Shown here piece by piece: positions 45,038 to 54,291 of a stretch of 64,000 nt of DNA (position 1 is the stretch's first letter; every line of letters begins with the position of its first letter). The translations under genes were made by a program, and so were the position numbers. The DNA comes from Aequorivita sp. UBA3180. Lineage in GTDB: Bacteria > Bacteroidota > Bacteroidia > Flavobacteriales > Flavobacteriaceae. Below the pieces are notes generated by a model. The model made no database searches and was not told where the DNA came from. It was given only the letters and a program-made list of their open reading frames with translations. The stretch lies in contig DEXQ01000008.1 of the NCBI GenBank assembly GCA_002364215.1, forward strand, positions 365,706 to 429,705. The letters are read 5' to 3'.

Positions 45038-47956
45038 ATGAAAAACTTTTTTTTCTCCTTCTTTTTTGCAGTTGTTTGCCTTTCTGCTTTTTCCCAAGAT
45101 AGAAACCCATTGATTGTCAAAAAAGACTTTCAAAACCAGAAAAAATGGGTCGATAGTATCTATGATTCAATGACATTGGAAGAAAAAATGGGCCAACTGT
45201 TTATGGCAGATATTTTTTCGAGCGATCCAAAGGCAAAGACCGACAAGATTAAAGACCTCATTACAAATTATCATTTGGGAGGTATCATTTTTTCCAAAGG
45301 AGGTCCCGTACGCCAAGCCAAACTGAACAATGAATTTCAGTCTCTCGCCAAAATACCCTTAATGATAGGCATGGACGCCGAATGGGGGCTGGCCATGCGA
45401 CTGGATTCTACGTATGCTTTTCCGTGGAATATGACCTTGGGGGCGATTACGGATAATAAAATTGTTGAAAAAATTGGCCGTAGAATTGGCGAACAATCCA
45501 AACGTTTGGGTGTGCACATCAACTTTGCGCCAGTGGTGGACATAAATACAAACCCAAAAAATCCAATCATCGGGAACCGCTCTTTTGGGGAGGATCGGGA
45601 TAATGTAACCGAAAAATCCCTCTCTTTTATGAAGGGCATGCAAAGTGCAGGTATTCTGGGAAGCGCAAAACACTTTCCCGGCCACGGCGATACCGATATG
45701 GACAGTCACAAAACCTTGCCAACTGTAGATTTTTCAAGGGAACGATTGGATACTTTGGAGTTATATCCTTACAAAAAACTTATAAATGAAGGTTTAAACA
45801 GTGTGATGGTTGCCCATTTAAATGTTCCAGCTTTAGAAATTCAGATGAATTACCCATCGTCACTTTCCTCAAAAGTGGTTACCGATCTTCTAAAAAATGA
45901 GCTAGGTTTCAATGGTTTGATTTTTACAGATGCGCTTAATATGAAAGGTGCATCCGATTTTAAAAAACCTGGCGAAATAGAACTGGCAGCATTCCTCGCA
46001 GGAAATGATATACTTCTAATTTCCGAAGATGTGCCCAAGGCAATGGAATTTCTCATCAACTCGTACAATGAACAAGTTATTACCGAAAAGCGTTTGGCCT
46101 ATTCCGTAAAGAAAATTCTTTATGCAAAATACAAAGTAGGCCTAAACAACTACAAACCCGTGAAAACCGCCTATTTGATAGACGATTTGAATTCGGTAAA
46201 TGACGATACGCTTTACGAAGAAGCCATTGACAACGCATTAACGGTTATTAAAAACGATCGTGCCATTCTTCCTATAAAAGATCTTCAGGAGAAGAAAATT
46301 GCATATATAAATTTTGGTGATGATTCGGGTGAAACCTTTTTAAGTGAATTGAGAAAATATGGAAAAGTAGATTGGGTAAAGGCTAACAGCCTAGATGATT
46401 ATATCCAAAAACTTAAGGCGTACAACTACGTAATTATTGGGTTTCACAAAAGCAATGAAAATCCTTGGAAAAAGTTTGAATTTACTGAAAATGAACTTGT
46501 TTGGCTATATGAAATTGCCCGGACAAACACTGTGATTTTAGATGTTTTTGCCAGACCCTACGCAATGCTTGATCTAAAAACCACGGCCAACTTTGAAGGT
46601 GTTGTCATGTCCTATCAAAACAGTGAAATCTCCCAAAAACTTTCTGCCCAACTTATCTTTGGCGCACGTGAAGCCAAAGGAAAACTTCCAGTGTCGTTAG
46701 GTGAAGATTTTCCTTTAAACACTATTTTGAAAACTAAATCGCTGCGAAGGCTTCAATACGGAACCCCAGAAAGTGTTGGTATTAACAGCTATAAACTGAA
46801 TAAAATTGACTCGTTGGCTATGTTGGGAATCAGCGAGGGAATGTACCCGGGCGCTCAGGTTTTGGTGGCTCGAAAAGGAAAGGTTATTTACCAGAAAAAT
46901 TTCGGACACCACGAGTATAATTCTAAAAATGAAGTGAAGGACAGCACCGTTTACGATTTGGCTTCGCTTACGAAGATTTTGGCTTCCCTGCCGCTTGTAA
47001 TGCAGCTTGTGGACAAGAAAGAGTTGAGCATGAACACGAAGCTTTCGGAAATGCTGCCAGAGTACAAAAATTCAAACAAGGCAAATATTACTCTAAAGGA
47101 AATGCTTTCGCACTATGCGCGTTTAAAGGCTTGGATTCCGTTTTATCGTCACACTTTTAACGAAGAAAAAACAGGAATTTCCTCAAAGTACTATTCAGAT
47201 ATTCCAGATAAGGATTTCAATGTGCAGGTAGCAGATAAGCTTTATATGCGCCGTGATTATATGGATACCATTTTTAAAACAATCCGTGAAAGTGACCTGA
47301 ACTCGCGGCTTGAATATAAATACAGCGACCTTCCGTATTATATTTTGAAGAAGTATTTGGAGCGTAAATTTGCGAAACCGATGGAACTTATTGTACAGGA
47401 AAATATTTACGAATCCTTGGGCGCAAACTATATGACCTATCTTCCGTTGGAAAAATTTTCAAAGGAAAATATTCCGCCCACCGAGCAGGACAATATTTTT
47501 AGAAACCAGAAAGTTCAGGGTTACGTACACGACCAAGGCGCTGCGATGCTTGGGGGCGTGAGCGGCCATGCGGGGCTATTCAGTAATGCGAATGATGTGG
47601 CCAAACTTATGCAAATGTACCTTTGGAAAGGTTTTTACGGTGGCGAGCGTTATTTTAATCCGGATGTTTTAGACCTTTTCAATACGTGTTATTTTTGCGA
47701 TAAAAACGTGCGAAGAGGCGTAGGGTTTGATAAACCCCAACTTGGAACATCGGGGCCAACATGTGGTTGTGTTTCCATGACCAGTTTTGGGCATAGTGGT
47801 TTCACGGGCACATTTGCCTGGGCAGATCCCGAGGCCGAAATTGTTTACGTATTTTTATCAAACAGGACTTTTCCCGATGCGGAAAATCGAAAATTGATAC
47901 AAACTGATTTGCGCAGCAAAATACAAGAAGCCATTTATGAGGCTATAGATTATTAA
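45038..47956 (+). CDS. GH3 beta-N-acetylglucosaminidase fused to a serine beta-lactamase-like domain
   Basis: A 972-residue exported fusion. Signal peptide 1-19, then a GH3 NagZ-type domain (about 35-360) with the His/Asp dyad loop KHFPGHGDTDMDSH (211-224) and nucleophile Asp298 (GLIFTDALNMKG). A GH3 C-terminal-like domain spans about 385-570. The C-terminal penicillin-binding-like domain (about 585-960) has SxxK as SLTK (near 645), the YxN-equivalent YSD and HSG near 925. The pair would trim GlcNAc from muropeptides and act on a peptide or ester, but substrates are unproven. It is 39 bases upstream of bshA and on the same strand. Confidence 0.92.
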   Translation: MKNFFFSFFFAVVCLSAFSQDRNPLIVKKDFQNQKKWVDSIYDSMTLEEKMGQLFMADIFSSDPKAKTDKIKDLITNYHLGGIIFSKGGPVRQAKLNNEFQSLAKIPLMIGMDAEWGLAMRLDSTYAFPWNMTLGAITDNKIVEKIGRRIGEQSKRLGVHINFAPVVDINTNPKNPIIGNRSFGEDRDNVTEKSLSFMKGMQSAGILGSAKHFPGHGDTDMDSHKTLPTVDFSRERLDTLELYPYKKLINEGLNSVMVAHLNVPALEIQMNYPSSLSSKVVTDLLKNELGFNGLIFTDALNMKGASDFKKPGEIELAAFLAGNDILLISEDVPKAMEFLINSYNEQVITEKRLAYSVKKILYAKYKVGLNNYKPVKTAYLIDDLNSVNDDTLYEEAIDNALTVIKNDRAILPIKDLQEKKIAYINFGDDSGETFLSELRKYGKVDWVKANSLDDYIQKLKAYNYVIIGFHKSNENPWKKFEFTENELVWLYEIARTNTVILDVFARPYAMLDLKTTANFEGVVMSYQNSEISQKLSAQLIFGAREAKGKLPVSLGEDFPLNTILKTKSLRRLQYGTPESVGINSYKLNKIDSLAMLGISEGMYPGAQVLVARKGKVIYQKNFGHHEYNSKNEVKDSTVYDLASLTKILASLPLVMQLVDKKELSMNTKLSEMLPEYKNSNKANITLKEMLSHYARLKAWIPFYRHTFNEEKTGISSKYYSDIPDKDFNVQVADKLYMRRDYMDTIFKTIRESDLNSRLEYKYSDLPYYILKKYLERKFAKPMELIVQENIYESLGANYMTYLPLEKFSKENIPPTEQDNIFRNQKVQGYVHDQGAAMLGGVSGHAGLFSNANDVAKLMQMYLWKGFYGGERYFNPDVLDLFNTCYFCDKNVRRGVGFDKPQLGTSGPTCGCVSMTSFGHSGFTGTFAWADPEAEIVYVFLSNRTFPDAENRKLIQTDLRSKIQEAIYEAIDY

Positions 47957-47995
47957 AGTTCAAAAAACTGTAACCTTTAATTTGAAAATAATAAA

Positions 47996-49138
47996 ATGAA
48001 AATAGCAATAGTATGTTATCCAACCTTTGGCGGAAGCGGAGTAGTAGCCACAGAGCTGGGTTTGGCATTAGCAGAACACGGACACGAAGTTCATTTTATT
48101 ACCTACAAGCAACCCGTTAGACTAGAATTGCTTTCAAAAAATATACACTTTCACGAGGTTTCAGTTCCTGTTTATCCACTTTTTCACTACCAACCCTATG
48201 AGCTTGCACTTTCAAGCAAATTGGTAGATATGGTAAAACTTCATAAAATTGAGGTATTGCACGTACATTATGCAATACCACACGCTTACGCAGGCTATAT
48301 GGCGAAGAAAATGCTTGAGGAAGAAAATATCTTTATTCCTATGGTGACCACACTTCACGGAACGGATATTACACTTGTGGGAAGCCATCCTTTTTATAAA
48401 CCTGCGGTTACTTTCAGTATAAACAATAGCGATGTAGTAACCTCTGTTTCAAAAAGTTTAAAAGAAGACACATTGCATCTTTTCAATATTAAAAAAGAAA
48501 TACACGTTGTGCCAAATTTTATAGACATCCCCAAGAAAATCAACACATTTACTGATTGTCAGCGGGATTTAATGGCAGATAAGAACGAGCGGATTATTAC
48601 CCACGTAAGTAATCTTAGACAAGTAAAACGTGTAAAGGATGTAATAGAGGTTTTTGACCGTATTCAGAAAAAGATTCCTTCCAAATTAATAATAGTAGGC
48701 GAGGGGCCCGAACGTGAAGCTTGCGAGCAATTATGTGAAGACAAAGGTATAGAGGAAAAAGTGCTTTTTGTAGGCAACAGCAATGAAGTGGACAAAATTC
48801 TTTGTTTTACCGATCTATTCATTCTTCCTTCGGAAAAGGAAAGCTTTGGTCTTGCTGCGTTGGAAGCAATGGCGTGTGGGGTTCCAGTAATTTCAAGTAA
48901 TACAGGCGGATTGCCAGAAGTAAATATTCAGGGCGTAAGTGGCTTTTTGAGTGATGTTGGCAATGTGGATGAAATGGCCGAAAATGCATCAAAGATTTTA
49001 GAATCTGACAAAACATTAGCCAAATTTAAAAAACAAGCCATTGAAGCTGCTATGGTTTATGATACCAAAAAAATTGTTCCATTGTATGAAAAACTTTATG
49101 AGGGAGCAATTGCTGAAAAAAATATTTCGAAGTTTTAA
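47996..49138 (+). CDS. bshA: N-acetyl-alpha-D-glucosaminyl L-malate synthase
   Basis: A 380-residue GT4 glycosyltransferase that joins UDP-GlcNAc and L-malate in the first step of bacillithiol synthesis. Seen: start MKIAIVCYPTFGGSGVVATE, the BshA N-terminal signature; GTDITLVGSHP; SVSKSLKEDT; VPNFIDI; and the donor-binding EKESFGLAALEAMACGVPVI (about 281-300). Length is normal. No bshB or bshC is in the window. The last four bases overlap the stop of the convergent M19 gene. Confidence 0.95.
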   Translation: MKIAIVCYPTFGGSGVVATELGLALAEHGHEVHFITYKQPVRLELLSKNIHFHEVSVPVYPLFHYQPYELALSSKLVDMVKLHKIEVLHVHYAIPHAYAGYMAKKMLEEENIFIPMVTTLHGTDITLVGSHPFYKPAVTFSINNSDVVTSVSKSLKEDTLHLFNIKKEIHVVPNFIDIPKKINTFTDCQRDLMADKNERIITHVSNLRQVKRVKDVIEVFDRIQKKIPSKLIIVGEGPEREACEQLCEDKGIEEKVLFVGNSNEVDKILCFTDLFILPSEKESFGLAALEAMACGVPVISSNTGGLPEVNIQGVSGFLSDVGNVDEMAENASKILESDKTLAKFKKQAIEAAMVYDTKKIVPLYEKLYEGAIAEKNISKF

Positions 49139-50589
49139 TAATTTTTTTCAATAAATTCCATCGCATTTACGCGCATTACGCGCTCAACAATGGCCAATGC
49201 CTCTATTCTGTTGAAATCATTCAACATGATTAGATTTTTTGAAAGATAATCTTCCGCATGATTCAGCATTTCTTCGGCTAAATCCTTCATGTTTTCTGCT
49301 GTCCACAACCCGTTAATAGGATTTACAATTCCGTCAAAATCACTTCCAATGCTCTGTATTCCCCAACAAAAAAGTCCTTCTTTGTCCAAAACTTCGGCAA
49401 TGTGCTGAACTTGCCTCCACACCAATAATGCTTTTTTATTAAGTTGCTTTCGCTTATTTGGAAAAATCATTTTGCTGTCAGCAATAGCTTTACTACTGCC
49501 TATACGGCGCTCATCCAACTGGATCCCGAAAATTCCATTGCTGCGTGCAATCCTAATTAATTCTTCATCATAAAAATTTATATCAATGTCACAAAACCAA
49601 TCTGCATGTTCAGAAATATCAATTTTGTTCCACTGCACGATGGAGTGCTTCCCGTTGCAGGCACCGTGGCTAGCAATTACAGGAATTTTTTCTGCATTGT
49701 ATTTTGTGTCAAGTAATTGATAATACGCTTTTCGGGAGGTCGTGCTTAAATGTTTCACATCGATAGGGATTCTTTTTCCTTCTGTATTGTCCAACAGCAA
49801 ATCGATTACTTCCACGCCTAACTCTGTGATACCGGTATTTAAGCCTCGGTCTTGATTTTTTTTCAGCATTCCTATTGAAATACTTCTTGCATGTCCACAA
49901 AGTTCGTTGTAAAAATGATGGGCAAGTGTAATGAACATTGGGCGATGCTCCCAATTTTTAATAGTCTTGATGTTTCCTATAACTTCGCTGCGGCTTGCCA
50001 TATCTTTCTGCATATCCAGTCCAGTATTGAAACTATGTCCGCCTTCAATAGTAAGTACAATATTTATAATTTTTTTTGAATCGGTTTCTGCATTAAAATT
50101 ATTTTCAATATCCTGAAAATTTCGAACCAATCTATAGGTATATATTGTTCCGTCAATATTTACAACCTGATTGTGAAGCTGCTGGTAATAATGGTATTCA
50201 TCCATCAAATCTGCAAAATAATCATTGTTGCTGCGTATGTAATCCATTCGCGACTGGCTTATGCTTGCAGCAAGGTTTACCAAAACGTCCGTCACTCCTT
50301 TAATTCCTATTATTTCATTTCCGAAAAAATGTTTTTCGAAAGGATAAAGAGAAACCACTACCACTTTGGTTTTAGCCTTTGCTAAAGCCATCAAGTCTGT
50401 TTGTGTAAATTTGGTAAGGGTAACAATTCGGTTCACAAACTTTTCAAGAAAATTGGGAGGACTGTAATGCCAAATGGAGTTTTTTCTATTTGGATCCAGC
50501 GCGTTTTGTTTGGTAGGATTGTACTTAAAACTTTTACTGTACGGTTTTAGAGAAGGGTGGCAATGTAAATCTACATAATGCTTTTCCAT
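49135..50589 (-). CDS. Membrane dipeptidase (peptidase M19) family protein
   Basis: A 484-residue protein of the amidohydrolase-fold M19 family. Metal ligands visible: DLHCHPS near the N-terminus (HxH), IEGGHSF (bridging Glu), HHFYNELCGHA (His) and ASHGACNG (His). An Asp in SDFDGI near residue 430 completes the site. No signal peptide is seen, so it is probably cytoplasmic, unlike renal dipeptidase. It has an extended N-terminal arm. Substrate unproven. Convergent overlap with bshA (4 bases). Confidence 0.85.
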   Translation of the reverse strand: MEKHYVDLHCHPSLKPYSKSFKYNPTKQNALDPNRKNSIWHYSPPNFLEKFVNRIVTLTKFTQTDLMALAKAKTKVVVVSLYPFEKHFFGNEIIGIKGVTDVLVNLAASISQSRMDYIRSNNDYFADLMDEYHYYQQLHNQVVNIDGTIYTYRLVRNFQDIENNFNAETDSKKIINIVLTIEGGHSFNTGLDMQKDMASRSEVIGNIKTIKNWEHRPMFITLAHHFYNELCGHARSISIGMLKKNQDRGLNTGITELGVEVIDLLLDNTEGKRIPIDVKHLSTTSRKAYYQLLDTKYNAEKIPVIASHGACNGKHSIVQWNKIDISEHADWFCDIDINFYDEELIRIARSNGIFGIQLDERRIGSSKAIADSKMIFPNKRKQLNKKALLVWRQVQHIAEVLDKEGLFCWGIQSIGSDFDGIVNPINGLWTAENMKDLAEEMLNHAEDYLSKNLIMLNDFNRIEALAIVERVMRVNAMEFIEKNY

Positions 50590-50638
50590 GGTTCAATTTA
50601 TTGAATTCTATAAAATTGCAATAAAATGCTAACTTATG

Positions 50639-50658
50639 AAACAGGATTTTTCCTGTTT
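50639..50658 (+). terminator. Hairpin with plus-strand T-tract
   Basis: AAACAGG/CCTGTTT stem (7 bp), 6-base loop, followed on the plus strand by TTTT. No plus-strand gene ends near here, so its role is uncertain. Confidence 0.35.
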
Positions 50659-50669
50659 TTTTATAAGGG

Positions 50670-50696
50670 AAATGCCCCTTTTAATGTGGGGCATTT
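50670..50696 (-). terminator. Hairpin downstream of the outer-membrane protein gene
   Basis: AAATGCCCC / GGGGCATTT, a perfect 9-bp stem with a 9-base loop, 27 bases after the stop of the outer-membrane protein gene. It lacks a strong T-run on the minus strand but is the most stable stem here. Confidence 0.45.
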
Positions 50697-50722
50697 CGTT
50701 CAAGATATATTTATATAGTTTT

Positions 50723-51223
50723 TTAAAATTGATATCGAGCACTTATTCCTACGTCGAAATTAACGTCATCTCGATAGTTTAAATTTACCTGCGGTCTAAA
50801 GTCGAAGGAAACCAGCAGTGGAAAATCAAAGCTGTACTCTATACCCACATCACCTGTAAAAAAAGCAAAAGCTTCCGAATCCTTGTTTCGATAATGAGGA
50901 TAGTTATCATCATAATAACGATCAAAACTTTCAATTCCGGCGCCTAAACCAGGTCCAGCATACCAATTAAAGCCACCGTCAATGTTCCAAACCCATTGAT
51001 AAATTGCAGTAAATTTTACATCCTCCCAATAACGTTCGCTATGCCATGCCAGCCCTAGTTCCAGACGGTTTGCATCGCCCAATGCACGTTGATAATTAAC
51101 CTCTGGGCCAAAGCCATTACTTTCACTAAGACGAATTCCAATAGCGTTTTTTGAAATCTCTTGTGCATTAGCTTGCACTCCCACACCAATAACTAGTAAT
51201 ATTAATAAAGCTGATTTTTTCAT
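50723..51223 (-). CDS. Small outer-membrane beta-barrel protein
   Basis: A 166-residue protein. Signal peptide MKKSALLILLVIGVGVQANA, then about eight amphipathic strands typical of an OmpX/OmpA-like barrel (alternating residues such as RLELGLAWHSER and VSFDFRPQVNLNYR). The C-terminal residue is Phe (ISARYQF), matching the BAM recognition end. One acidic loop (FDRYYDDNYPHYRNKDSEA) probably faces outward. Function unknown. It has a promoter that fits the consensus and two hairpins downstream. Confidence 0.88.
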   Translation of the reverse strand: MKKSALLILLVIGVGVQANAQEISKNAIGIRLSESNGFGPEVNYQRALGDANRLELGLAWHSERYWEDVKFTAIYQWVWNIDGGFNWYAGPGLGAGIESFDRYYDDNYPHYRNKDSEAFAFFTGDVGIEYSFDFPLLVSFDFRPQVNLNYRDDVNFDVGISARYQF

Positions 51224-51250
51224 AATTTTTTCTTTTAGTTATAAACGTTG

Positions 51251-51278
51251 TAAATGTAGGAGTATTATAAAGCTACAA
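51251..51278 (-). promoter_or_regulatory. Putative promoter of the outer-membrane protein gene
   Basis: Minus strand TTG (51278-51276), 17-base spacer, then TACATTTA (51258-51251). Spacing and boxes fit the consensus with one mismatch; the ATG follows after 27 bases. Confidence 0.5.
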
Positions 51279-51356
51279 TCGTTAACGGGATGCTAATCCC
51301 AAATGCAAAAATTACAAAGTTTTGTTAAGGAATTTTCTACATTTACAGTACCGACA

Positions 51357-54290
51357 ATGAAAAAGCAATTCCAAGATTTTCAAAAGATATTCAATGGAGA
51401 ATTTTTTACAGATTACCTCCATACATCATTATATGCCACAGATGCTTCGGTTTACCGAAAAGTACCGATGGCAGTGGCTTATCCTACTAACGAACGCGGT
51501 ATCAAGCAACTTATCGCTTTTGCAGAAGAAAATGAACTGTCGCTCATTCCAAGAACAGCGGGTACATCCCTTGCGGGACAATGCGTAGGTGAAGGGATAG
51601 TGGTTGATGTTTCAAAGCATTTTACCAAAATAATATCCGTCGATACAGAAAATAGAACTGTCACACTTCAGCCTGGGATTATCAGGGATGAATTGAACCG
51701 TTATCTCAAACCTTTAAATCTTTTTTTTGGCCCCAATACTTCCACCAGCAACCGTTGTATGATTGGCGGCATGGTGGGCAATAACAGTAGTGGCACCACT
51801 TCAATTCAGTACGGCGTAACGCGCGACAAGGTTTTAAAGCTGAAATCAATCCTTTCCAATGGTGAAGAAGTGATTTTTGAAAATCTTTCAAAAGAAGAAT
51901 TTTTGAAAAAAACTGCACTCGATACTTTGGAAGGAAAAATTTATAAAACGCTTTATGATGAATTGATTTCCGAAGAGGCCCAACAGGAAATTTGGAAGGA
52001 ATTTCCGAAACCCGAAATCCACCGAAGAAACACGGGTTATGCGGTTGATAGCTTGCTGAATACAACTGTTTTTGGTGATTTTGAGGAAGAAATAAACTTG
52101 TGCAAACTGCTCTGCGGAAGTGAGGGAACCCTTGCTTTTACTACCGAAATTACACTTCAACTGGATCCTTTACCACCACAATTCACGGCAATGGTGGCAA
52201 CGCATTACAAAACCCTGGAAAGCTGTTTAAATGATGTAGTCGTGGCTATGCAGCACAATCTGTTCACTTGTGAAATGATGGACAACGTGATTTTGGATTG
52301 TACTAAAAAAAACAAAACCTACGAGCCCTACCGTTTTTTTGTAAAAGGAAACCCGAAGGCAATTCTGCTTTTGGAATTGAATAGCAATTCGGAAGAAGAT
52401 TTGCAGGATCAAATAACTGCATTGTCGGGCTCACTTAAAATTTCTGGTTATAGCTATCACAGTCCCGTTTTAAGGGGTGTGGAGATTGAAATGGCTTTGG
52501 AACTACGCAAGGCAGGCTTGGGGCTTTTGGGAAATATGGTGGGCGACAGGAAGGCAGTTGCCTGCATTGAGGATACGGCAGTGGCTTTGGAAGATTTGCC
52601 AGCCTATATCGGGGAATTTTCCGCATTGATGAAAAAGTATGGTCAAGAGGCGGTTTACTATGCCCACGCTGGCGCAGGGGAGTTGCATTTGCGACCCATC
52701 CTAAATTTGAAGGAGAAGGAAGGGGTGGAGTATTTCAGAAAAATTACGACCGATGTGGCGCTTCTCTGCAAAAAATACAAAGGCTCCTTTAGCGGTGAAC
52801 ACGGCGATGGTATTGTACGCGCCGAATTTATTCCGTTGATGATTGGTGAAAAAAACAATACGCTTTTAAAAAGAATTAAAGCAGCTTTTGATCCGCAAAA
52901 CATTTTCAATCCCGGAAAAATTGTGGATGCTTTTAAAATGGACGAGTCTCTGCGGTATGAGGTGGGAAGGGAAGAGCCGATAATCGAGACATTAATGGAC
53001 TTCAGTGATTCCGAGGGAATTCTTCGTTTGGCTGAAAAATGCAATGGCAGCGGCGACTGTAGAAAAACGGCGGAAGCAGCCGGAGCCATGTGCCCCAGTT
53101 ATCACGCCACCAAAAACGAAAAAGACACCACTCGGGCACGTGCCAACGCTTTGCGTGAGGTTTTGACTAATAATGAGGCTGTAAATAAGTTCAATTCAAA
53201 GGAATTAAAAGAAGTTTTTGACCTCTGCATCAGCTGTAAAGCTTGTGCCAGTGAATGCCCAAGTAATGTGGATATAAGCACTGCCAAAGCTGAATTTTTG
53301 TATCAATACAATAAAGTGAATGGTATTTCATTTTCAAACAATATCTTCGGAAAAAGCACGAAACTGAACAAAATGGCTTCCAGATTTCCGAAGCTTTCCA
53401 CTTGGTTTTTTACGAATGGTTTTACTTCAAAAATTATCAAAAAAACAGCAGGCGTGCATCAAAACCGTTCATTACCAAAAGTTTCGACTATAAGTTTCAG
53501 TAAAATACTTAAAAATAATGAAAATCAAAGTGTTGAAGTAAATCTTATTGAAAATATAAAACATAAAAGTGTATTGCTTTTTGTTGATGAATTCAGTAAT
53601 TATTTGGATACTGAAATAGCGTTGGATTCGTTTTTGCTTTTAACAGGTTTGGGGTATAAGGTAGAAGTGATAGATAATTTGGACAGTGGCCGAGCATTGA
53701 TTTCGAAAGGCTTTTTGGAAGAAGCGAAAAAAGAAGCGAATAAAAATATATTTTTTTTAAAGGATAAAGTTTCGAAGGAAGTTCCTTTGGTTGGTATTGA
53801 ACCCTCAGCAATACTGTCCTTCCGCGATGAATACCTTCGTTTGGTGGATGATAAAATTTCAGCGGAAGCTATTTCAAGAAACACATTTTTGATTGAAGAA
53901 TTTCTTTCGGCTGAAATACAAAACGGAACTATTTCCGCATCACAATTTACTTCCGAAGAAAGAAACATTAAAATACACGTGCATTGCCACCAAAAATCAC
54001 TGAGCAACCAAAAAGTAACTTTTGATATTTTGAATTTACCCAAAAACTACAAACCTACCATTATACCTTCCGGTTGTTGTGGAATGGCGGGCAGTTTTGG
54101 CTATGAAAAAGAGCATTATGAGGTGAGCATGAAAATTGGGGAACTGAAACTTTTTCCCGCAGTACGTAAAGCGAAGGAAGACACGATTATTGCGGCAAAT
54201 GGAACAAGTTGCCGCCACCAAATATGTGATGGCACGGGCAGGCAAGCGATGCATCCTATTACAATTTTAAAACTTGCTTTGAAAAATTAG
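51357..54290 (+). CDS. FAD-linked oxidase / 4Fe-4S protein (D-2-hydroxyacid dehydrogenase, YdiJ-like)
   Basis: A 977-residue flavo-iron-sulfur enzyme. FAD-binding PCMH-type domain (about 15-250) with IPRTAGTSLAGQCVG and GGMVGNNSSGTTSIQYG; C-terminal oxidase domain with YYAHAGAGELHLRP and SGEHGDGIVRAEF; two [4Fe-4S] motifs including CISCKACASECP (about 645); and a CCG-type end (GCCGMAGSFGYEKEH). This is the YdiJ architecture, known to oxidise D-2-hydroxyglutarate. Start at 51303 would add 18 residues of no domain, so ATG at 51357 is preferred. Lactate or glycolate could also be substrates. Confidence 0.92.
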   Translation: MKKQFQDFQKIFNGEFFTDYLHTSLYATDASVYRKVPMAVAYPTNERGIKQLIAFAEENELSLIPRTAGTSLAGQCVGEGIVVDVSKHFTKIISVDTENRTVTLQPGIIRDELNRYLKPLNLFFGPNTSTSNRCMIGGMVGNNSSGTTSIQYGVTRDKVLKLKSILSNGEEVIFENLSKEEFLKKTALDTLEGKIYKTLYDELISEEAQQEIWKEFPKPEIHRRNTGYAVDSLLNTTVFGDFEEEINLCKLLCGSEGTLAFTTEITLQLDPLPPQFTAMVATHYKTLESCLNDVVVAMQHNLFTCEMMDNVILDCTKKNKTYEPYRFFVKGNPKAILLLELNSNSEEDLQDQITALSGSLKISGYSYHSPVLRGVEIEMALELRKAGLGLLGNMVGDRKAVACIEDTAVALEDLPAYIGEFSALMKKYGQEAVYYAHAGAGELHLRPILNLKEKEGVEYFRKITTDVALLCKKYKGSFSGEHGDGIVRAEFIPLMIGEKNNTLLKRIKAAFDPQNIFNPGKIVDAFKMDESLRYEVGREEPIIETLMDFSDSEGILRLAEKCNGSGDCRKTAEAAGAMCPSYHATKNEKDTTRARANALREVLTNNEAVNKFNSKELKEVFDLCISCKACASECPSNVDISTAKAEFLYQYNKVNGISFSNNIFGKSTKLNKMASRFPKLSTWFFTNGFTSKIIKKTAGVHQNRSLPKVSTISFSKILKNNENQSVEVNLIENIKHKSVLLFVDEFSNYLDTEIALDSFLLLTGLGYKVEVIDNLDSGRALISKGFLEEAKKEANKNIFFLKDKVSKEVPLVGIEPSAILSFRDEYLRLVDDKISAEAISRNTFLIEEFLSAEIQNGTISASQFTSEERNIKIHVHCHQKSLSNQKVTFDILNLPKNYKPTIIPSGCCGMAGSFGYEKEHYEVSMKIGELKLFPAVRKAKEDTIIAANGTSCRHQICDGTGRQAMHPITILKLALKN

Positions 54291-54291
54291 A

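Noticed and set aside
51303..51356. Earlier start of the FAD oxidase
   Set aside because: It adds 18 residues without domain support, and MKKQFQDFQ at 51357 fits the usual N-terminus of the family.
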